Shown: positions 1 through 6,111 of the stretch, in pieces
Layout: each line of letters starts with the position of its first letter
Numbering within the stretch: position 1 is the first letter of the stretch
NCBI GenBank assembly: GCA_947073895.1
Contig: CAMTNN010000021.1
Location: 1-13,964 of the forward strand
Length of the DNA stretch: 13,964 bases
Direction: 5' to 3'
From: an uncultured cyanobacterium
GTDB taxonomy: Bacteria > Cyanobacteriota > Vampirovibrionia > Gastranaerophilales > Gastranaerophilaceae
Program-made: the position numbers and the translations under genes
Notes under the pieces: generated by a model
What the model was told of the DNA's origin: nothing
What the model saw: only the letters and a program-made list of their open reading frames with translations
Database searches by the model: none

Positions 1-1706
1 CAACGAAAGCTGATACAAGGGTCGATAAAAATGAAAAAAATGCACAGCTTCTTAATAATTACCTTGAAGGTGCAGCAGTTGCAAATGCTCCTATGGTTAA
101 AAAAGTTGATAAAGCAGCTTCTGTACAGACTCCCGTTTACAAAAATAATTTACGTACAATGATTCAAAATAACGAATCAGTTATGTTAGCAATTGTTCCG
201 AGAACATTCACAGCTGTGGATTTAAACGGAGACGAAAAAATAATGCTTTCAGAAGGTGAAAAACAAGGTACCTTCTTAAGCGCAATCGAAAGATTGGATG
301 AATTAAAAGAAGACGGCTTCAATACAATCCACATTCTTCCAATTCACCCGCCAGGAAAGAAAAAGGCAATGGGAACCGCAGGTTCAAACTATGCGCCTCA
401 AAAAATGGTAACCGATGACGGACACCTAGCAATAGATCCAGTTTTAATCGACCCAAAAGATCCAAGAACTCCTGACGAGCAGTTCAAAGCATTTATCGAT
501 GAATGTCATAAACGTGATATTAAAGTAATGTTAGACCTTCCAAGCTGTGCTTCTGTTGATATGTTTGAAGCAGAACCGGAATTAATGGCATTCGGAAGAA
601 ACGGTGAAGATAAGACTCCTCAAGGCTGGGCTGATATCAGAATGTTTGAGCCATGGGATGATGAAACAAAAAGGACTCTTAATCCTAAATTATTAGAAAT
701 GCATAAACAATACGTTGATGCTTGTATTGATTTAGGTTTAGACGGTATTAGAGCTGACGTAGCCAGAGCGAAACCGACCGAATTTTGGGATATTCTTATT
801 CCTTATTCACATCAAAAAGACCCTGAATTTGCATGGTTAGGTGAAACATATACTTATGAATGCGCTTCTCCACAGGTAAATATGCCTTATGATAGACCGG
901 AAGACTCTCTAAGAGCAGGTTTTGATGAATACTACGGACAATATCACATTTTCCATGAATGGAAAAATGCTACAGAGTTTAATGATTATGTAAAACTAAA
1001 TCTTGATATGTCGCATAGATTACCGGCAGGAAAGACTTGTATCGGTTCGTTTATGACCCACGATGATAAATCAGCAATGACTCATGGCGGTCCAAACTAT
1101 TGTAATATGACTACAATTATTCAATCTACAATTCCAATGTGTAATCCATATTTTGTAGATGGCTTCCAAACCGGTGATTATTATGATTACCAATATTCAG
1201 GCAAATACAGCGAAGAAACCGTAACTGATAATCACAAGATGGATCATCACTCATTCCAGCTTGACATCTTCAACCTTTCAAGAAAACCGGGTGGAGATTA
1301 TCCTGACATGGAAAGAGTTTTAAGAGAAACTCTTAAAATGAGAAATGAAAACAAAGACTTGTTTGCTGACAGAAATAGCAGTTACATTGAGCTTGATAAA
1401 ATTGCCGATAAAAAAGACCAGATTATTTCTTATGCAAGACACAATAATGGAAGAACTGCAGTAGTAATTGCAAACAAGAATCCAAATAGAAGAATGACTG
1501 GTACAATTGTTATTCCAGGATTAAGTGCAAATCAGAAGCTTAAAAACTTAGCTCCGTCTTATGGAGAAACCAGCGAATTTCAGACTGCTAAGAATGAAAT
1601 AAGAGTTGATTTAGCTCCATCAGGCGCTTATGTATTTGAAATTGACACACCAAATATAGAATCAGATAGAAAAGGTCACGTTTTCAAACAAAAAGTAAGT
1701 GATTAG
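1..1706 (+). CDS. GH13-type alpha-amylase-family glycosidase, 5' partial
   Basis: The reading frame is open from base 3 with no stop before the first in-frame ATG at 93, so the gene continues beyond the left edge and ATG 93 (inside ...ANAPMVKK) is not a convincing start. Numbering from that ATG (537 residues), a TIM-barrel glycosidase of the GH13 clan is visible: the beta-3 strand ends in D148 (VMLDLPS, where the family usually has DxxxNH); LDGIRADVAR carries the family's invariant Arg (R220) and the nucleophile D222; E251 in WLGETY is the general acid; H323-D324 in FMTHDD is motif IV. Residues from about 430 look like the beta-sandwich domain C. Likely action is hydrolysis or transfer on alpha-glucans; the substrate cannot be told. 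Motif I is atypical, lacking the N-H pair. No other gene is seen with it, and a terminator follows 26 bp after the TAG stop. Family call firm, exact activity open. Confidence 0.85.
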   Translation, partial: TKADTRVDKNEKNAQLLNNYLEGAAVANAPMVKKVDKAASVQTPVYKNNLRTMIQNNESVMLAIVPRTFTAVDLNGDEKIMLSEGEKQGTFLSAIERLDELKEDGFNTIHILPIHPPGKKKAMGTAGSNYAPQKMVTDDGHLAIDPVLIDPKDPRTPDEQFKAFIDECHKRDIKVMLDLPSCASVDMFEAEPELMAFGRNGEDKTPQGWADIRMFEPWDDETKRTLNPKLLEMHKQYVDACIDLGLDGIRADVARAKPTEFWDILIPYSHQKDPEFAWLGETYTYECASPQVNMPYDRPEDSLRAGFDEYYGQYHIFHEWKNATEFNDYVKLNLDMSHRLPAGKTCIGSFMTHDDKSAMTHGGPNYCNMTTIIQSTIPMCNPYFVDGFQTGDYYDYQYSGKYSEETVTDNHKMDHHSFQLDIFNLSRKPGGDYPDMERVLRETLKMRNENKDLFADRNSSYIELDKIADKKDQIISYARHNNGRTAVVIANKNPNRRMTGTIVIPGLSANQKLKNLAPSYGETSEFQTAKNEIRVDLAPSGAYVFEIDTPNIESDRKGHVFKQKVSD

Positions 1707-1731
1707 TAAATGCAAACACTAAATAAAGACG

Positions 1732-1770
1732 AAAAAAAGGCGGTGAAGTTAAAACTTCACCGCCTTTTTT
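1732..1770. terminator. bidirectional intrinsic terminator
   Basis: A perfect 12-bp stem (1739-1750 with 1753-1764) has six T on the + strand side and seven A before it, which are seven T on the - strand. It can therefore end both the glycosidase transcript and the small - strand gene that stops at 1785. Confidence 0.9.
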
Positions 1771-1784
1771 AATTAATATCTAAA

Positions 1785-1958
1785 CTAACAAAATACGCTT
1801 ACATTTTGCTGCATAGGAGTCAAATGAACTCCTTGAGTACCATGTATATTTTTCTTCTTAATATTTTCATCATCATAAGCAATGTGTGCATTGTATGACT
1901 GACCTGATGGTTTATTTACAGGTGCATGATGTGTTGAATTTGTAGCTCCGATTGACAT
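1785..1958 (-). CDS. small protein of 57 residues, unknown function
   Basis: The gene encodes 57 residues from ATG (1956-1958) to TAG (1785-1787). An AGGA/AAAGGA ribosome site (about 1968-1974) lies 9 bases upstream of the ATG, and a strong terminator starts 15 bp after the stop; both support a real gene. The product is hydrophilic, begins MSIGATNSTHHAP, has a basic patch (KKKN) in the middle and ends in NVSVFC with a C-terminal cysteine. It has four histidines, no signal peptide and no membrane segment. I recognise no family. An AT-rich hairpin (1982-2000) lies in the leader. The gene follows the thioredoxin-like gene on the same strand by 129 bp. It could be a lineage-specific small protein; a spurious ORF is less likely given the signals on both sides. 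Confidence 0.6.
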   Translation of the reverse strand: MSIGATNSTHHAPVNKPSGQSYNAHIAYDDENIKKKNIHGTQGVHLTPMQQNVSVFC

Positions 1959-1981
1959 AGTATTACGTCCTTTCTTTCTCT

Positions 1982-2000
1982 TATATATCTTTGATATATA
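1982..2000 (-). promoter_or_regulatory. AT-only hairpin in leader of the small gene
   Basis: A perfect 8-bp stem (1982-1989 with 1993-2000) with a 3-base loop lies 8 bases upstream of the AGGA ribosome site. A TTTACA-like -35 (2014-2019) with a poor -10 (1991-1996, TATCAA) 17 bases away overlaps it. It could be promoter DNA or a weak, melting RNA hairpin; the sequence does not decide. Confidence 0.3.
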
Positions 2001-2087
2001 TATAAAGTAATATTGTAAACAGAAATTTCACTTTTTAAGAATTATTTTACAAAACTTTACAATTGGAACGCAATATCAGCTTTCACA

Positions 2088-2480
2088 CTAGTTTACGAAT
2101 GCTGCAACCTTCTTTGAAACACAAGCATAATCCAAAGCACACGTACGCGGAACGAATTTGGATATTTTAGCTTTATCTTTGAACATAGTACAATTTGGTA
2201 AATATGGCTGTATTGGGAGCAAGTCATTATAGCTTTTTGCTTCAGGGTCTGCAATATTCAGAGCTAAAATATTAGCTTTTGCTCCATAAGTTCGTTTTAA
2301 TGCAGCAACATTCTTATTAACAGTATCAGTGTTTGAAGACCAAGGAGCATATACAAAAACAATCATTGGTTTTTTACTTTTCAAACCTGATGAAAAATCA
2401 AACTGTTGAGTTGCAGGCTCTGCATGCGACACATTTGCAAATGCAAATAACAATGTAAGAATAAATAAAGCTTTTTTCAT
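2088..2480 (-). CDS. secreted thioredoxin-fold protein lacking the CxxC pair
   Basis: 130 residues. A clear Sec signal peptide (MKK, hydrophobic core, likely cut after SHA at residue 20) puts it outside the inner membrane. Residues 38-77 resemble the thioredoxin beta-alpha-beta core: PMIVFVYAPW, then SSNT where oxidoreductases have CxxC, a helix, and NILALNIAD for the next strand. The redox cysteines are thus replaced by Ser and Thr, so disulfide exchange at that site is not expected. Three other cysteines (97, 114, 120) lie in the C-terminal part and could form a structural disulfide. An AGAGG ribosome site lies 5 bases upstream of the ATG. It lies 53 bp after fabI, separated by a terminator hairpin, with no obvious promoter of its own. 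Fold call is moderate; function unknown, perhaps a binding or chaperone-like role. Confidence 0.7.
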   Translation of the reverse strand: MKKALFILTLLFAFANVSHAEPATQQFDFSSGLKSKKPMIVFVYAPWSSNTDTVNKNVAALKRTYGAKANILALNIADPEAKSYNDLLPIQPYLPNCTMFKDKAKISKFVPRTCALDYACVSKKVAAFVN

Positions 2481-2495
2481 TATAACCTCTCTATT

Positions 2496-2519
2496 AAAAA
2501 GGGGCGGTGTAACCGCCCC
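2496..2519 (-). terminator. intrinsic terminator after fabI
   Basis: GC-only-rich 8-bp stem (2501-2508 with 2512-2519), 3-base loop, then five T on the - strand (2496-2500). It ends fabI transcription, only 8 bases before the ribosome site of the next gene, so that gene depends on read-through or on a promoter inside fabI. Confidence 0.85.
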
Positions 2520-2533
2520 GCCTAAACTAAAAA

Positions 2534-3340
2534 TTATTCCATACTCTTAGTAATCAAATCCATTTCTTCAATAGAAGCATAAACAGCATGACATCCGCAA
2601 TCTACGTAAAGGATTTGACCAGTTGTACCTGATGATAGGTCAGAAGCTAAGTATAGACCAGCTCTACCAACATCTTCAAGAGCAACGTTTCTGCCAAGAG
2701 GAGCTTTTGCTGTAGCAGCTTTAAGCATTTTACCAAAACCTGCAATACCGCTTGAAGCAAGAGTTTTAACAGCACCTGCAGAAATACAGTTAACTCTAAC
2801 ACCTTTTTTACCTAAATCAGCTGCTAAGTATCTCATAGAAGCTTCAAGAGCTGCTTTAGCAACACCCATTACGTTGTAGTTAGCAACAACGTATTCTGAA
2901 CCTAAGTAAGTTAGAGCGAATACAGAAGCACCTTCGTTCAAGATAGGTTCAGCGTGTTTACAGATAGAAACTAAAGAGTATGAGCTTACACCAAGAGCTG
3001 TATCCCAACCTGCTTTAGAAGTATCAATGAATCTACCCATCAAATCTTCACGAGTAGCAAAAGCAACAGCGTGAACAACGAAATCAAGCTTACCGTAGAT
3101 TTTTTCGCATTCAGCAAAAACGGCTGCAACTTCTTCTTCTTTAGTTACATCACAGTTCATAATTAATTTAGCGTTCATACCTTCAGCAAGAGGACGAACT
3201 CTTTTTTCCATAACATCGCCGGCATAAGTAAATGCTATATCAGCACCTTCATTAAAAAGTTGTTGAGCGATTGCATAAGCAATACCGTGAGTGTTAGAAA
3301 CACCAAAAATTATACCTTTTTTACCAGACATTAATCCCAT
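2534..3340 (-). CDS. fabI: enoyl-[acyl-carrier-protein] reductase (NADH)
   Basis: 268 residues, the usual FabI length. It reduces trans-2-enoyl-ACP to acyl-ACP, the last step of each fatty acid elongation round, in the cytosol as a tetramer. The N-terminus has the FabI-type Rossmann nucleotide site (KKGIIFGVSNTHGIAYAIA, residues 7-25). The catalytic set matches the FabI form of the short-chain dehydrogenase family: Y145 in TYLGSEY, Y155 and K162 in NYNVMGVAKAALE (Y-x6-K). The C-terminus has the substrate and cofactor elements SAGAVKTLA and GQILYVDCG. AAGAAGGAG (3350-3358) lies about 10 bases before the ATG, favouring this start over a second in-frame ATG three codons later. A good promoter lies just upstream and a terminator follows. 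FabI is the target of triclosan-type inhibitors. Call is firm. Confidence 0.97.
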   Translation of the reverse strand: MGLMSGKKGIIFGVSNTHGIAYAIAQQLFNEGADIAFTYAGDVMEKRVRPLAEGMNAKLIMNCDVTKEEEVAAVFAECEKIYGKLDFVVHAVAFATREDLMGRFIDTSKAGWDTALGVSSYSLVSICKHAEPILNEGASVFALTYLGSEYVVANYNVMGVAKAALEASMRYLAADLGKKGVRVNCISAGAVKTLASSGIAGFGKMLKAATAKAPLGRNVALEDVGRAGLYLASDLSSGTTGQILYVDCGCHAVYASIEEMDLITKSME

Positions 3341-3374
3341 AGTTTTAAACTCCTTCTTCTGTGTCTACAAGGAA

Positions 3375-3403
3375 ATAATAGCAAGAACAAACTAAAATTG
3401 CAA
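3375..3403 (-). promoter_or_regulatory. fabI promoter, sigma70-type with extended -10
   Basis: On the - strand: -35 TTGCAA (3398-3403), 17-base spacer, -10 TATTAT (3375-3380) preceded by TGC, an extended -10. A start near 3368 gives a leader of about 28 bases. The -35 touches the end of the intergenic repeat. Confidence 0.7.
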
Positions 3404-3521
3404 ACCCTACACCCACCAATGCGAACCCACCTGTAACAAAGTCAGCAGAGGACGACGTGTAGTTACACATTCAAAGTTCTAGTATTGCTATTGTCGTCCG
3501 ACCCTCGTCTACGTGCGTAGC
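3402..3521 (-). repeat. dispersed intergenic repeat, copy 1
   Basis: Read on the - strand, two blocks match a second copy at 13742-13866: block A (3521 down to 3492, 28 of 30 bases equal) and block B (3456 down to 3422, 30 of 35 equal). All seven differences are transitions. Between them lie 35 unrelated bases. GGACGAC at the end of A pairs with GTCGTCC at the start of B (3450-3456 with 3493-3499). A small hairpin (GTGT/ACAC, 3457-3468) sits just inside. The tail is G-rich. The element lies exactly between a terminator and the fabI promoter. Not recognised as a known family. Confidence 0.75.
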
Positions 3522-3523
3522 AC

Positions 3524-3554
3524 AAAAAAAAACCACTCGGTGTGTGTCGAGTGG
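3524..3554 (-). terminator. intrinsic terminator of the ORF-free unit
   Basis: On the - strand, a 7-bp stem (3548-3554 with 3533-3539) with an 8-base CA-rich loop is followed by nine T (3524-3532). It is a textbook rho-independent terminator and lies upstream of the fabI promoter, so it does not end any recognised gene. Confidence 0.85.
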
Positions 3555-3649
3555 GTTTGTTTTCTGCATCCTAATGGTCTTTTTTAGTGTTTATTATCTA
3601 GGAGTTTATATGATTTTTGGGGTTATTATTACTATTTAGTGTTTCGGCT

Positions 3650-3662
3650 ACACTTAAAGTGT
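3650..3662. promoter_or_regulatory. perfect 6+1+6 palindrome at the predicted transcript start
   Basis: ACACTTAAAGTGT is a perfect inverted repeat around one base. It begins about where transcription from the TTGACA promoter should start, so it may be an operator at +1 or a 5' hairpin. No known regulator site is recognised. Confidence 0.35.
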
Positions 3663-3668
3663 GTATTT

Positions 3669-3698
3669 ATATTATTGCGCATAAAAATTTGATGTCAA
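3669..3698 (-). promoter_or_regulatory. sigma70-type promoter of the ORF-free unit
   Basis: On the - strand: consensus -35 TTGACA (3693-3698), 18-base spacer, -10 TAATAT (3669-3674). It lies downstream of the lpxA terminator, so it starts a separate transcript reading toward fabI. Confidence 0.6.
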
Positions 3699-3803
3699 TA
3701 CTTTGTTTTAAATTCATGTTTACAAATTTTAACATTTTGCAAAAAGCTTCATAGAGAGCGTTTGAGTTCATTTTATCACGAAACAAGGTCAAGAAGAGCA
3801 TGA

Positions 3804-3837
3804 ATAAAGGGTATTAATTGTAATTAATACCCTTTAT
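3804..3837 (-). terminator. hairpin after lpxA, probable terminator
   Basis: A perfect 16-bp inverted repeat (3804-3819 with 3822-3837) with a 2-base centre starts 22 bases after the lpxA stop. On the - strand the stem ends CCCTTTAT then TTCATG, so the U-tract is poor. A terminator is the likeliest role; a binding site is possible. Confidence 0.6.
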
Positions 3838-3859
3838 CGACAAATTTATGTTTTTTAAA

Positions 3860-4693
3860 CTAATCTTCTAATGACTGATAGCCTGATTTGTGAGACTTAA
3901 GCAACACGCCTCTTTTTGATGATTGTACAAAATCAATCATTTTTTCGATATATTCATTCATTGGAATTTCAGCTTTGATTTTTTCAATGGCTTGAGTTGT
4001 ATTATATTCTTCTGAAATTAATAATTTGAACGCTTCATTTGTTGCAGTTCTAACTTCCTGAGAAACACCTCTGCGTTTCATTGCAATAACATTTAATCCT
4101 CTTGGAACAGGAGGTCTGCCTTCACCTTTTGAATAAGGAAGAATATCTTGACGAGAAGCAGAGAAACCACTGATTATTGCCATATCACCAATTCTGATAT
4201 TTTGATGGAATACGCTCATTCCGCCAACAAAAGCGCCAAAGCCGACATGAACATGTCCGCCTAAAGTAACAAGGTTAGCCAAAATTACTTGGTCTTCCAA
4301 TACACAGTTATGAGCGATATGAGAACCAACCATTAACAAACACTTATTACCTATTCTTGTTGTAAAATCGCCACATGCAGCGCCACGGTGAATAGTAACG
4401 TTTTCTTTAATAATAGTTTCGTTTCCAATAATAACTTTTGTTGCCTCACCTTTGTAACCTAAATCTTGAGGTTCTGAACCAATAGTCGCAAATGGAGAAA
4501 TTGTACAATTTTCACCAATTTCTGCAAATTCAATATAAGCATTTGCAATAACTCTTGTACCTTTTCCAATTTTTACGCCTTCACCGATAACAACATTAGG
4601 CCCAATAGTTACACCTTCAGCAATTTCAGCAGATGGATGAATAACTGCGGAAGGATGAATTAAGTTTTTTTCTAAAACTGATGAATTTGTCAT
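3860..4693 (-). CDS. lpxA: acyl-[ACP]-UDP-N-acetylglucosamine O-acyltransferase
   Basis: 277 residues, slightly longer than the usual 255-270. LpxA transfers a hydroxyacyl chain from ACP to the 3-OH of UDP-GlcNAc, the first step of lipid A synthesis, as a cytosolic trimer. Residues 10-185 are hexapeptide repeats (HPSAVIHPSAEIAEGVTIG and on), forming the left-handed beta-helix. The active-site segment GSHIAHNC (123-130) aligns with E. coli HIAHDC, making H128 the catalytic base and H125 its partner. GGMSVFHQ and the helical start NVIAMKRRG (201-209) are diagnostic of LpxA against LpxD. The tail to 277 is helical. GGAG lies 7 bases before the ATG. It follows uppS by 90 bp. Its presence implies an outer membrane with lipid A or a related lipid; no other lpx gene is in the window. 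Confidence 0.95.
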   Translation of the reverse strand: MTNSSVLEKNLIHPSAVIHPSAEIAEGVTIGPNVVIGEGVKIGKGTRVIANAYIEFAEIGENCTISPFATIGSEPQDLGYKGEATKVIIGNETIIKENVTIHRGAACGDFTTRIGNKCLLMVGSHIAHNCVLEDQVILANLVTLGGHVHVGFGAFVGGMSVFHQNIRIGDMAIISGFSASRQDILPYSKGEGRPPVPRGLNVIAMKRRGVSQEVRTATNEAFKLLISEEYNTTQAIEKIKAEIPMNEYIEKMIDFVQSSKRGVLLKSHKSGYQSLED

Positions 4694-4731
4694 TCTATTT
4701 CTCCGTTTAAAATTATCTACCCTAAAAGTAT

Positions 4732-4737
4732 ATTATA
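4732..4737 (-). promoter_or_regulatory. possible lpxA promoter (-10 box)
   Basis: A perfect TATAAT on the - strand lies 38 bases before the lpxA start in the uppS-lpxA gap, after a T-rich tract. I find no good -35 at 16-18 bases, so this is a possible internal promoter only. Confidence 0.35.
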
Positions 4738-4783
4738 AAAAAACAGAAAAACAGGAAATCCTTACATTATCTTTACATGAGGA

Positions 4784-5479
4784 TTATTCACCAAATCTGC
4801 GGTTTCTGCGATTAAATTCTTGTATACATTCAGCAAGTGTTTCTTTATCAAACTCAGGCCAGAACTTTTCAAGCACAATAAATTCGGAATAAGCAATCTG
4901 CCATAGTAAATAGTTTGACACTCTCATTTCACCACCGGTTCTGATTAACAAATCCGGATCAGGAATATTTGATGTATATAAGTGTTTTGATATTGTTTCT
5001 TCGGTAATCTCTTTTTCTCCGGATTCAACAATTTCTTTAACGGCCTTAACAATTTCCGCGCGCGAACCATAGTTGAAAGCAATTTGAAGATTTACGCCGG
5101 TATTATTTTTTGTTGTTTCCACAGCATTTGCCAAAATTTCCTGCAATTTTTTACTTAACTGAGTTGTATCGCCGATAAACGATATAACAACATTATTCTC
5201 ATGCATTTCTTTTAATTCGTTTTTAAGGGTTTGACCAAATAAGTCCATCAAGAAACTAACTTCCTCAGGTTTACGATTCCAGTTTTCTGTAGAAAACGCA
5301 TACACGGTAAGATATTTTATTCCAAAATCATCACAAGCACGCATAGCTGTTTTCAGAGCATCAACACCTTTTTTATGACCAAGCGCAGATGGTAAATTTC
5401 TTTCTTTTGCCCAACGACGATTGCCGTCCATAATTATTGCTATATGTTTTAAATTATTTTTTTCAACTAAATCTTTCAT
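4784..5479 (-). CDS. uppS: isoprenyl transferase (undecaprenyl diphosphate synthase)
   Basis: Cis-prenyltransferase that adds isopentenyl units to farnesyl diphosphate to give the C55 lipid carrier used for peptidoglycan and surface polysaccharides. The frame could open at TTG 5491, but I place the start at ATG 5479 because GAGG lies 6 bases before it; this gives 231 residues. HIAIIMDGNRRWA (residues 12-24) holds the catalytic Asp (D18 here) and diphosphate-binding residues. YAFSTENW, the FNYGSRAEI segment, and DPDLLIRTGGEMRVSN with LLWQIAYSEF (near 180-205) are the remaining family motifs. The end, FNRRNRRFG, is typical. It lies 38 bp after the M14 gene and 90 bp before lpxA, in the same orientation. 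The C55 chain length is inferred from bacterial family norm. Confidence 0.95.
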   Translation of the reverse strand: MKDLVEKNNLKHIAIIMDGNRRWAKERNLPSALGHKKGVDALKTAMRACDDFGIKYLTVYAFSTENWNRKPEEVSFLMDLFGQTLKNELKEMHENNVVISFIGDTTQLSKKLQEILANAVETTKNNTGVNLQIAFNYGSRAEIVKAVKEIVESGEKEITEETISKHLYTSNIPDPDLLIRTGGEMRVSNYLLWQIAYSEFIVLEKFWPEFDKETLAECIQEFNRRNRRFGE

Positions 5480-5517
5480 GTCATACCTCAAAAAATATTG
5501 GCACTCCGACTTCTATA

Positions 5518-6102
5518 CTAAGCCAAGGGTGAAAAAAATTCCAACATTTTAAATATACTAAATACAGGTTTTTCCAGCTCTTCTACATTAATTTCTTCAT
5601 CAAGTTCAAGTGTAATAGTAGGAATACCTTTTTCTATACCTGCCCAGGTTCCAAAGCTTCCCGGAGTCGGATAACCTATGCTTTCTTCCACAGGATAACC
5701 TATTATTGAAGAAATTTCTTCTGCAATATGCCTTGCATCACCATCATAATTAACAACTTTAAACGGTGCATGCAGCGTCAAAATAAGTGAAGGCTGTAAT
5801 TTTTCAACAGTATTTATAATAAACTGAGTCTCAATTTCACTTGCAGGCTTTTCACCCCCAAAAAACTCGTTTTTTTCTGTTAATTCCCAATTTTTAGTTG
5901 GGAAATTTCTATTTAAATCAACTCCGTTTTTATTAACTCTTGTATTTGATTCATTGAGTCTCGGAATAAAAGCTATATTGGTATTTTCATTTTGTTCTAA
6001 ATATTTTCTTATCAAAAAGTCCCCTTGAGGTTCATCTCCATGGAATACCCCAATAACAAGAACCTGTGGATTATTAAGATTACCGAAAATATCTATCGCC
6101 AT
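5518..6102 (-). CDS. M14-family zinc carboxypeptidase, MpaA-like
   Basis: I place the start at ATG 6102 (194 residues): AGGTG, which overlaps the previous gene's stop, lies 6 bases before it. A GTG at 6111 right after that stop is the alternative. M14 metallopeptidase features: zinc ligands H21 and E24 in GVFHGDEPQG, the substrate-binding GVDLNRNFP (N64, R65), the third zinc ligand H111 in LTLHAP, and the catalytic Glu E166 in TITLELDE, preceded by PGSFGTWAG. The family includes murein peptide amidase MpaA, which trims muropeptides during wall recycling; the small size without extra domains and a position before uppS fit a cytosolic peptide or wall-peptide enzyme. No signal peptide. It is shorter than E. 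coli MpaA (about 240). Substrate uncertain. Confidence 0.85.
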   Translation of the reverse strand: MAIDIFGNLNNPQVLVIGVFHGDEPQGDFLIRKYLEQNENTNIAFIPRLNESNTRVNKNGVDLNRNFPTKNWELTEKNEFFGGEKPASEIETQFIINTVEKLQPSLILTLHAPFKVVNYDGDARHIAEEISSIIGYPVEESIGYPTPGSFGTWAGIEKGIPTITLELDEEINVEELEKPVFSIFKMLEFFSPLA

Positions 6103-6111
6103 TCGAAACAC

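Larger units (their letters stand above)
3524..3662 (-). ncRNA. candidate small RNA or attenuated leader of about 140 nt
   Basis: A TTGACA promoter upstream (3669-3698) and the terminator at 3524-3554 enclose about 140 bases without a convincing ORF. The predicted 5' end starts with a hairpin or palindrome (3650-3662). A TCCTA/TAGGA pairing further in would enclose a 26-base AU-rich loop. I see no signature of 6S RNA, tmRNA, RNase P RNA or SRP RNA. It may be a free sRNA, or the terminated 5' leader of fabI that would be extended on read-through. An ATG late in the unit opens a 32-codon frame through the terminator; it has no usable ribosome site. Confidence 0.45.

Noticed and set aside
3345..3470. 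41-codon - strand ORF with a hydrophobic stretch inside repeat copy 1 and the fabI leader
   Set aside because: No ribosome site, it spans the fabI promoter, and the matching frame in copy 2 is broken by insertions; the repeat evolves as structure, not as coding sequence.
5480..5491. TTG start for uppS at 5491
   Set aside because: The GAGG ribosome site overlaps that start and is correctly placed for ATG 5479.
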